Part shown: piece by piece, positions 17,820-30,000 of the stretch
How positions within the stretch are numbered: the first letter of the stretch is position 1
How the letters are laid out: the number at the start of each line of letters is the position of its first letter
From: Chrysomallon squamiferum
Taxonomy: Eukaryota; Mollusca; Gastropoda; Neomphalida; Peltospiridae
DNA length: 30,000 bases
Reading direction: 5' to 3'
Assembly (NCBI GenBank): GCA_012295275.1
Contig: CM022669.1
Coordinates: 13,757,672 to 13,787,671, forward strand
The notes under the pieces: model-generated
The model's input: only the letters and a program-made list of their open reading frames with translations
Told to the model about the DNA's origin: nothing
Databases searched by the model: none
Position numbers and translations under genes: made by a program

Positions 17820-18280
17820 AAATTGTAATAATAATAAAAAAAAAAAAGACGAAGACGAAGACGAAGAAAAGAAAAACAAAAAAAAAAAACAGAAGAAAAA
17901 ATAAAACAGAAAAGAAAAGAAAGAAAGAAAGAAAATAAATAAATAAATAAATAAATAATGTCGCCTATGATTTAATCACCTTTGTTATTTCGTTAAAATA
18001 TACGTTGCATACTTCAGAGTTTATCATACAAAATAATTATTACATACATACATACATACATACATAAATAAATACATACATACATACATACATACATACA
18101 TAAACACAGTTGTACACTTTCAATCGTTACAGTTATGATATGTTAATATCAGGAGAAAGCTGAAGACGATGATAAACCTGTCTTCTTTGGTCTACTTGTT
18201 CAAAAAACTTGTTAAAGATACATATGAGTCGACTTAGTATTAATTAACATACACATAAAAAAGAAAGATTTAATTTGTTA
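17820..18280. repeat. Simple-sequence-rich 5'-UTR intron of SLC22-B, including (TACA)n
   Basis: A purine-rich A/G/AAAT stretch at 17,815-17,958 and a (TACA)n tract interrupted by TAAA at about 18,040-18,100. No ORF of note. Confidence 0.7.
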
Positions 18281-18288
18281 ATACATAC

Positions 18289-18420
18289 CCCAAAACATGC
18301 ATCAGCGAAACAGGAATGCTGTCGCACACTGAAAGGCCATAATGAACAGGGATCGAGTATTAGACTAGAGCTTTTGTTGTTGTAAGTAGACACGTGATTA
18401 GCAAGTCGACTCTGTCACTT
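18289..18420 (-). promoter_or_regulatory. Candidate 5' non-coding exon and promoter of SLC22-B
   Basis: On the sense strand, unique non-repetitive sequence ends TTTTGGG/gtatgta, a good donor at 18288-18287. It lies about 475 bp upstream of the acceptor at 17812. A palindromic CACGTG E-box lies at 18391-18396. The upstream limit is a guess, since no TATA element is obvious. Transcript data would be decisive. Confidence 0.4.
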
Positions 18421-18516
18421 TCAATGTCGGAGAAATAATCACTTCTGCAGATCCATCTGGTTTTATTGTTCTTTTTCTTAACGGATGATGATTAAGATGA
18501 TGATGATGGTGATTAT

Positions 18517-18517
18517 A

Positions 18518-18568
<51 letters not shown>

Positions 18569-18570
18569 TA
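18517..18570. repeat. (ATT)n microsatellite
   Basis: About 54 bp of ATT following a GAT-rich stretch. The flanking 18,421-18,980 otherwise holds no gene that I can see. Confidence 0.85.
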
Positions 18571-18980
18571 TGTCACCTAAGTCTAGGATTATTTAAAAAC
18601 TATGATAAATATGTTTCAGTCACCGTATTATGGCAAAGAGTTATGCTCGTAAAATAAACATTTTTTTTTTTTTACATGTTTTCGCCCGGTCGGATGTTAC
18701 TGGATGTTTGTAGTGGATTAACCCGCTTAATATTGTTTTGCTGTGCAACATTACACCAGCGCTCTAATTTATGGTTATTTATTTAACCTTCTTTCTTTTG
18801 CTTAATTAATAATAATTAGTGTAGTGGCGTTCTTATAACAGTATATCTATGTGAGTTACGATTCGAAGCAAGAAAGTCTGTACATAACGATGCACGACAA
18901 ATACAATTATCAATAATATAAAGGATCGAAACCATTTCAACATTTCTATAAGTCGTGTTTTATTATTTCTTTAATATTAG

Positions 18981-19084
18981 GTATTTCAGCGACGGACAGA
19001 CGGGTCGGAAGACTTTTCAGAACTTGGAATGAATACAGAGACGGATTTGGAAATTTAACAAACGAATTATTGCTGGGTTTGTAA
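18981..19084 (+). pseudogene. Fibrinogen-related domain (FReD) exon relic
   Basis: The plus strand reads VFQRRTDGSEDF, then after a one-base loss continues RTWNEYRDGFGNLTNE-LLLGL and a TAA at 19082-19084. This is the conserved fibrinogen C-terminal motif (FQRR..G..DF.R.W.EY..GFG.L..E.WLG) found in ficolins, tenascins and mollusc FREPs. The usual F-W of the EFWLG motif is replaced by L-L, and GAC TTT TC/AGA lacks one base. The acceptor-like ...tttctttaatattag precedes the first codon, so it was an exon. No other FReD exon was found nearby, so it is an isolated dead fragment. Confidence 0.8.
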
Positions 19085-19142
19085 CTGAAGACTAATGTGA
19101 AACGAAATCTTAAAGTAACTAATGTGTAAAAATAACATACAT

Positions 19143-19144
<2 letters not shown>

Positions 19145-19231
<87 letters not shown>
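19145..19231. repeat. (AAT)n and (AG)n microsatellites at the inferred duplication junction
   Basis: About 35 bp of AAT then about 50 bp of AG. Sequence to the right (19,232-19,550) is homologous to 1815-2030, which also follows a GA tract. Confidence 0.85.
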
Positions 19232-19235
<4 letters not shown>

Positions 19236-19439
19236 GATTACGGAGAAATAAAAATTAGAAGAAAATTCTAATGTATATATTTTGTTTTTTCTTATGTGTT
19301 GATGTGTATATATACGTATGTATGTATGTAGATGTGTGTTTAAATGTATGGGTTTGGGTGTGTGTATGTGTATCGGTATATGGTCCTGATTCAGTATTAC
19401 AGTTATTTAAACCGAAAAATAAATAAATGAAAATATTTG

Positions 19440-19452
19440 TTAGGAATAATAA

Positions 19453-19495
<43 letters not shown>

Positions 19496-19604
19496 ACAAA
19501 AAATAAATAAAATAAAATTTCAGTTGTCTCCCTTTGACTGTTTTTCAACCTTTTATTTGTTATTTTTTTCTTTTTTTTTATTTTTTTTTTTTTTCTTTTT
19601 GACA
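19440..19604. repeat. (AAAT)n tract and T-rich run abutting the end of BIRC-2
   Basis: A tract of TAAA units is followed by the shared GTCTCCCTTTGACTG motif, then about 45 bp of T-rich sequence that runs straight into the BIRC-2 3' end. In the first unit the same motif is followed by about 3.8 kb of sequence before BIRC-1. Confidence 0.8.
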
Positions 19605-20704
19605 AGTATGTTCTCACTGTTCCCAGTATGCAGAGGCCACAAGAAAAACACGATTTCGTTTTATTAACACAAGCTTCGCAACTCGATATGTGGCCGCAAG
19701 GAAGACATAAGATAACCGCTTCGCTGTTACATTTTTTACATTTGGGCTTTCCTGTTCGTCGAGACTCTCATTTTTCACCTTTCAAAGCCGAATTTTTCTC
19801 AGTTGTCGATTTTTCACAAGAATCTCTTTCCGATTTACCACCAGAGTTAGAGGTGTTGTGCCCTCCGTTCTATCAATACATTTCTATTTCATGCAGTCGC
19901 CACAAGAAAAACACGATTTCGTTTTATTAACACAAGCTTCGCAACTCGATATGTGGCCACAAGGAAAACATAAGATAACCGCTTCGCTGTTTAAAAGACA
20001 TTTGCTTTCAAAGCCGAATTTTTCTGATTTGTCGATTTTTCACAAGAATCTCTTTGCGTTTTACCACCAGAGTTAAGAGGTGTTGTGCCCTCCGTTTATA
20101 CATCCACATTTTCATTTGCTATATTCAGCCGTATTTTCATTATTTTTTCTACAATCTTGGCAACATTATTTTTGTTGTTTTCATTTATTACTTTTCTTAT
20201 CTCGACCTCGGTGAATCCCATCTTAATGACGGTCTGCACGTAACTGCTGTTAGGATTAAAACTGGTTGAACTTGCAGCTGTTCTGGTTTCTGCTGGTACT
20301 AGGTAGCGTGAACTGGTAGAAGCAGGATCATTCACTGCATCAGAAACAAACCGACATCTCGGAGAAAGCCGTAAATGTTCTACTAAAGGATTGTCGTTTT
20401 TCTGCCAGTTTCTCACAGTGATACCACACGAAAAACATCGCACTCTGTCTCCTGAGCCTATGTAAAAGAAACCTGCAGATGCGAAACTTTCGGGAGTCTG
20501 GGTGTAACATTTAACAGGCCATCCCACAAAAGTCTGTATTCTTGATCCGAAACTCTCGTACTCCGGCCAGCGTGGTTTCTGATTCGTATTACTAATCGAG
20601 CCCGCATGCGTTGCTCCGACTTCTGTCATTCTGCAATCGTCTTTTTCTTCTTCGTCAAAGCAAGATGTGGTTGCTTCCCTTCGATCATATTTTGAAGAGC
20701 CCAT
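19605..20704 (-). pseudogene. BIRC-2: disrupted BIR-UBA-RING paralogue with tandemly duplicated RING segment
   Basis: The ATG at 20704 matches BIRC-1's start. Residues 1-202 keep an intact BIR (C90, C93, H110, C117) and UBA-like segment, then a TAA at 20096-20098 ends the frame where BIRC-1 reads VDVQNGG. Beyond it a RING-linker segment occurs twice (about 19,890-20,095 and 19,605-19,875). The BIR-proximal copy has lost part of the linker with the first RING Cys pair and ends GDCMK-stop. The distal copy keeps all RING ligands but has a TGA in the linker (GEK-stop where BIRC-1 has EKG). The final stop codon is also missing, so the RING would read into A-rich sequence. A 202-aa BIR-UBA protein without RING remains possible, but the multiple lesions indicate decay. 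Confidence 0.85.
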
Positions 20705-21620
20705 TATAAATTTTACACAAGGAAGAATACCTTTCTCAGTGTTGACGTTCGAAGACTGGTAATAAGCAAAAATATCGGTGCTTGGAGAAGTTGTAAATGT
20801 TAAGGAAATTATAAAAATTGCTTTCAGTTTTTACGAAAACGTAACTGTACGATGTTCGGAGAATTGTGTTCTTTTTAAAATCGAGATTACCTGAAAGGAA
20901 CGATAGCAATGATAACTAGATATAGACTGCACAATATGAATTCTCAGTTAGGAAGCTTACGTGAATGTATGTGTGTGAGTGTGTGCGTGCGCGCACGCGT
21001 GTTTGTCTATCTATCTGAGGCAAATTAGAATTACTGTGTACTGTCTTACATTTTATATATGCTGATATATAATCTTCAGTTTAAAGTTTTTATTGTTGAT
21101 TTTATTGGTCATGCTATTGTTTTTATTCAAATTATCATCTTCATCTTTTTCAAGTGGATTAACTTTTTTAGCAAAGTTTACTTGTATTTATTTACTCAAT
21201 TTTATTTCTCTGTGTGTTTATTAGCATACATTATATACTATATCTACGTCTTTGGATATGTTCTGATTCAGAGTATTAATATAAATAAATAAATACATAT
21301 TGTGATGAAGATAATAATGATGACTATAATAATGAGTACAATAATAATAATAACAATAACAACATCAATAACAACAACAACAACAACAACAACAATAATA
21401 ATAATAATAGCAACAGTAATAAGAACAACAACAACAACAACAATAATATGTAAAATATCGTTCTAAACAGATTATTCTAACTGGAACGCAGATATTTCCG
21501 GGAGTAACTATGTTACAAAAATGTCACGTTTCTAAGTTAATTATAATGAATTTCAGCATGATGCCTCTTATGCGGTTAATTTTTTTTTTTTTTGGGGGGG
21601 GGGTATTTTATTTATTTATT

Positions 21621-21660
<40 letters not shown>

Positions 21661-22217
21661 GTGACTTTTTTTTTTTAGCGATAATTGATGTTGAAATCTC
21701 TGAACCGAAGGTAATAGTAAGCTAACGTAAATATTACTATAAACGGCGATGTTTGCCTTAATATAAAATTTTCAGTTGTGATTTGAAATTCTTCCTTTTC
21801 ATAACCAGAAGACATATTTAGATTGTAGACATTCTATTTATTTTGTGACATTGGAAGTTTAAATCGAAACGGTTTTCCTTGTCTACATAATCTGCTAACT
21901 GTTAGAAATCTAACGATGAAAACCAAAATAATGATGATAAACATTAATTTACACAAACCTACATTTTAAAATCGTTATTACATTAGAGAAAAATTACTTT
22001 CTTCTACCAGTTCTAAATGTGTAACAAAATAACGAATATATATATATATATACACACATTCTATTATTATTTTTATTATTAATAGTTTTCCCCCATTAAG
22101 AAACAATCAGCAGATTAAAATGCTCTGAATTCTTTTATGTTTCTAATCATTTACCGCTAAAATAAACGTGATGTTTTTATATATATATATATATATATAT
22201 TATACATATGTATATAT

Positions 22218-22279
22218 GTGAAATAAACGTGATGTTTATGTATATATATATATACATAAACATCATGTTTATTTTACAC
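22218..22279. repeat. Near-perfect palindrome (about 30-bp arms)
   Basis: The left arm starts GTGAAATAAACGTGATGTTT and the right arm is its complement ending TTTATTTTACAC, meeting in a TA run. A third partial arm copy lies at 22,161-22,178. It can form a cruciform or an RNA hairpin. Confidence 0.8.
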
Positions 22280-22372
22280 GAGCCTGTGCAGTACACTTTT
22301 TTATTATTTACGTCAGTTTTATAAATAGCGTTAAACCTTGTAATTTAACTATTCTAATAACTTTAGTGGTAT
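22277..22372. other. Inverted segment relative to the first duplication unit
   Basis: The reverse complement of this stretch matches 8472-8565 (attagaatagttaaattac, then aacgctatttata, then aaaagtgta). The sequences on either side (22,110-22,160 and 22,385-22,600) match 8440-8475 and 8595-8760 in direct orientation. It is therefore an in-place inversion of about 100 bp, with the palindrome at one edge and a TA run at the other. Confidence 0.75.
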
Positions 22373-23030
22373 ATATATATATAGAAAAGACAGAAAAGTG
22401 TATATCACTGTAGTACTGCAACTTCGGGTGTCAGAAATAAAAGCGATCCAGGAATACCGATCTATAAAAACACTGCGGCTCAAAATATTTTAAAAAATAA
22501 ATGTAAAGCAACAAAAACATTAAATATTGACAATAATTTACGTACCATAATCATTTCTCAATGGGTTTTTGCTTCATTACTATTATTAGAATGAAAATGG
22601 GTTTTCCCAACTGAAAATAAACTGGGTAACACGTCAGGAAACTGTCATATGATCTCTAATTAAAATATTTTATTCAGATAAACTGAGAGATAAAAACAAA
22701 ATGAATAGTCTGTCTCTGTTTTTTTATTTTTTATTTTTTTTTTCAAATTTATTTTCAAATAAAAATTAAGTTATGCCATTTGCAATTACGGTCACAAATG
22801 AATAGCGATGATAAACAAAAGGGCCGTAACTCTACTCCGTCGGATTAAATGTTTATAATGTTTTTCTGTTTCATTCTCGGCTGTTGGGGAGTTTTGTAGA
22901 TGAGACATTGTGTTTACGAATACATTTGCTGTAAGGATTAAATCGATCTGGCTTTGTGACACACTCATGAATATTTGTTTAATATTACTTTTTCTTTTCT
23001 TTCTTTCTTTCCATTAATACCGTTATTATT

Positions 23031-23678
23031 ATTGTTGTTGTTGTGTTATGATGTATTTATAATGATGATAATTTAAGAGTGAAAATATTTTTAAAAAACA
23101 AAGATAAAAAGTGCTCAACCTAATTTATTCATTCCATCGACTTTTTTTATCAATTAGCAAAAACAAGAGATTTGTTGGTATTTTATTTTTTTTTTTTTTT
23201 TTTCATCAAGTTTTTGTATTATTTTTTCAACGGTGTTGATGTAAGTATTAATTATGCCCAACAGGATACAAAAATAACTTCAAAGTAATTTTAATTTAGG
23301 ATAAAATAACAATTAGTAAACGTAATTAATCGCTTCTGACACACACGCGAACAAAGAAACAAAAAACAAAAACAAAAAAATAAATAAATAAATAAATAAA
23401 TAAATATTACGTCTGTCTTTTAATAATCATGTAATTATAATTAAAGCAGTCACTGGGATCATTTTTTTTTCAGAATAGATACTACAAATAACAAATATTA
23501 TAATAAATTATGCCGCACATTTTCCATCATTATTTAAATTATAAACTATAATTATCACACTAATAATTTAAGAAATCATTTATATAATTAAGCTCCACGA
23601 AAGTAAAGTAGTTGTCTCCGCAGATATATACAAATAATCCAGGTGAAACATTTTTAAATGAAACGTCCAGGCATATTG
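23031..23678 (-). other. 3' flank of the distal SLC22-C terminal cassette
   Basis: A candidate sense-strand ATTAAA (plus-strand tttaat at 23418-23423) lies about 256 nt past the stop at 23679. The region also has AAAT repeats (23,378-23,405) and T runs (23,186-23,203). Up to about 23.38 kb it diverges partly from the SLC22-B 3' flank. No gene seen. Confidence 0.45.
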
Positions 23679-23881
23679 CTAATTAGCATCACCGTTTGAC
23701 GTTTGTTTTTTCCTGTTCCAGACAACAACTTCTTTGATTGTCTGAGGCAGAGGTCGCTTGTGCGTCTCCGGTAACAGCAGCACTAAAATTCCACCAACAG
23801 CATTGCCAACGGCAAATGTTATTAATGGAATCTGAATGTTTGTCTTGGCCTGCAAATAAATAAATAAATATATTTATATTC

Positions 23882-23970
<89 letters not shown>

Positions 23971-24128
23971 ATGAGGGAAAGAGAGAGCGACAGACAGACA
24001 GACAGACAGATCTGAAAGAATAAAGGAATGTTCATTCAATATATTTTATACTTACGGCGTACACAACAATTGGAGCAAAAATGCCTCCAATATTTTCAAA
24101 AAACGACGCCATTCCTAAAGCGTGATTC
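23679..24128 (-). CDS. Second (distal) copy of SLC22-C terminal exons 8 and 9
   Basis: Exon 8' is 24056-24128 (73 nt) and exon 9' is 23679-23849 (171 nt, stop TAG). Both have intact open frames, an acceptor (CAG/G), a donor (GCC/gtaagt) and a second acceptor (GCAG/GCC), with phases identical to the proximal pair. Exon 8' keeps the family-typical FAPIVVYA, and exon 9' matches SLC22-B (ILVLLLPET). Because exon 7 ends in phase 2, splicing exon 7 to 8' and skipping the proximal pair would give a full transporter. Either pair may be used; which one is expressed is unknown. Confidence 0.75.
23884..23967. repeat. (GA)n tract in distal SLC22-C intron 8'
   Basis: About 84 bp of GA between exons 8' and 9', CU-rich in the transcript. 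Confidence 0.9.
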
Positions 24129-24189
24129 CTGGAATAAAATGAAACAACGTTTGAAAAATGGGGAAAGAAAAATAATAATAATAATAATA

Positions 24190-24210
24190 ATGCTTAAAAA
24201 TTTTTATTTC

Positions 24211-24241
<31 letters not shown>

Positions 24242-24275
24242 GCAAAAACTAAATAAATAAACAAACAAATAAATA
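24190..24275. repeat. Inverted (TTTA)n/(TAAA)n at the cassette junction
   Basis: A TTTA run (about 24,206-24,241) is followed within a few bases by a TAAA/CAAA run (24,250-24,275), giving an inverted repeat exactly where the second terminal cassette joins. The flanks resemble the poly-A-signal side of the SLC22-B 3' flank. Confidence 0.7.
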
Positions 24276-24530
24276 TTACGTCTGCCTTTTAATAATCATA
24301 TAATTATAATTAAAACAGTTACTGGAATCTTTTCATTTTCAGAATAGATACCTACAAATAACAAATATTATAACAAATTATGCCGCACATTTTCCATCAT
24401 TATTTAAATTATAAACTATAGTTATCACACTAATAATTTAAGAAATTTTAAAATATGTAAGCTCCACGAAAGTAAAGTAGTTGTCTCCGCAGTTATATAC
24501 AAATAATCCAGGTGAAACATTTTCATATTG

Positions 24531-29364
<4,834 letters not shown>

Positions 29365-30000
29365 CTAAATAAATAAATAAAATGTAAAAATGAATGCATT
29401 AATTAATAATGATGAAGAAAAAACAAGATAACCATGGAATGGTAATGATGACGACCAATAGTAATTATAAATGACAATGACTGTGCTGTCTACAGTGATA
29501 CAGTGATGATGAAAACTGTGAAACGCTATTGTTACTAATAATGATGATTATGATGATGATGACGATGGTAATGATAAAGATTATGACATGAGGCTCCTGG
29601 TAATAATACAGTTATAACAGTCTTCGTCTTGTGCCTGTGATTTGTTTTCTAATTTTGCTTTAGAACTAATTCGAGGGTATGTAGATAGATAGCAAAATAT
29701 GTGAAACAAATAAAAACGAGAACAAATAATGAGTCACTGTAGATGTGAAGTGTTTCTTCGTCTAACCCGTTGACCTAAGCATCTAAATGATATTTGATTG
29801 TTATAACTTCTTACTCCATATTATTTTCTTTTTTTTTTTCCTTTTTAATTTCGTACTTCGTACTGTAATCCTGCAGTTAATGAGGATAAATTCATTGTCA
29901 CTGTCAGTTAATGTTTATGCATCCCAGGCAAATGTATGGTTTAAAGTTTAATTCACGTCGTTTATGCTTGAACGTTTTATTATATTTCTTTGTTAACTTG
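29365..30000 (-). other. SLC22-C intron 1, running off the right edge
   Basis: Nearly identical to 16,751-17,375 of SLC22-B intron 1, with small indels in GAT-rich sequence (for example an extra stretch near 29,499-29,525). Exon 1 should begin within about the next 80 bp to the right. Confidence 0.75.

Larger units (their letters stand above)
20705..23030. other. Non-coding spacer upstream of BIRC-2, homologous to 6787-11111
   Basis: A single copy of the sequence that is doubled in the first spacer. It contains GT/GC-alternating sequence (20,960-21,003), AAC/AAT repeats (21,340-21,450), and G and T runs near 21,580-21,680. From about 22,680 rightwards, identity with the first unit rises sharply. 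No gene found. Confidence 0.7.

Noticed and set aside
18040-18100. Regular short repeats that could suggest a CRISPR-like array
   Set aside because: Simple (TACA)n microsatellite without spacers, in eukaryotic DNA.

Overview
The window is eukaryotic nuclear DNA, very AT-rich and full of microsatellites ((GA)n, (ATT)n, (AAAT)n, poly-T), with short spliced exons bounded by standard GT-AG signals. I infer a mollusc. The support is an expanded SLC22 transporter family next to single-BIR inhibitor-of-apoptosis (IAP/BIRC) genes, a fibrinogen-related-domain exon relic, and reverse-transcriptase remnants of a type common in mollusc assemblies. The exact class or species cannot be told from the sequence. 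There is no prokaryotic content, and I see no tRNA, rRNA or CRISPR.

Layout, left to right (transcription of the main genes is on the minus strand). SLC22-A: first two coding exons (416-1575), the rest lying off the left edge. 1.6-5.9 kb: an intergenic block holding CRE-like sites, a plus-strand first-exon candidate at 3230-3248, degenerate coiled-coil coding relics to about 5.76 kb, and a 271-bp hAT-type MITE. BIRC-1: intact, intronless, 295 aa, BIR-UBA-RING (5899-6786). 6.8-11.1 kb: non-coding, with an internal tandem duplication of about 1.9 kb. SLC22-B: a complete nine-coding-exon gene (11933-17780, 584 aa) plus a probable 5' non-coding exon ending at 18289. 18981-19084: a frameshifted fibrinogen-domain relic. 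BIRC-2: a broken paralogue of BIRC-1 with a duplicated RING segment (19605-20704). 20.7-23.0 kb: non-coding, homologous to 6.8-11.1 kb. SLC22-C: exons 2-9 (24531-29364), nearly identical to SLC22-B, with the last two exons present twice (second pair 23679-24128). Exon 1 lies off the right edge.

The overall architecture is a tandem segmental duplication whose repeat unit is [BIRC + spacer + SLC22]. SLC22-B and SLC22-C with their introns are almost identical, whereas the BIRC part and its spacer are clearly more diverged. This implies either two duplication episodes or recent gene conversion across the SLC22 half. SLC22-A is an older paralogue.

The SLC22 genes encode 12-transmembrane major-facilitator organic-ion transporters of the plasma membrane. 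BIRC-1 encodes a cytosolic IAP-like E3 ubiquitin ligase candidate. Nothing in the sequence indicates that the two families act in one pathway; their adjacency looks like shared duplication history. I did not find a convincing new multi-gene system. The most interesting items are the duplicated terminal-exon cassette of SLC22-C, the decaying BIRC-2, the coiled-coil gene relic, and the record of rearrangement (microinversion, nested duplications, identity step).
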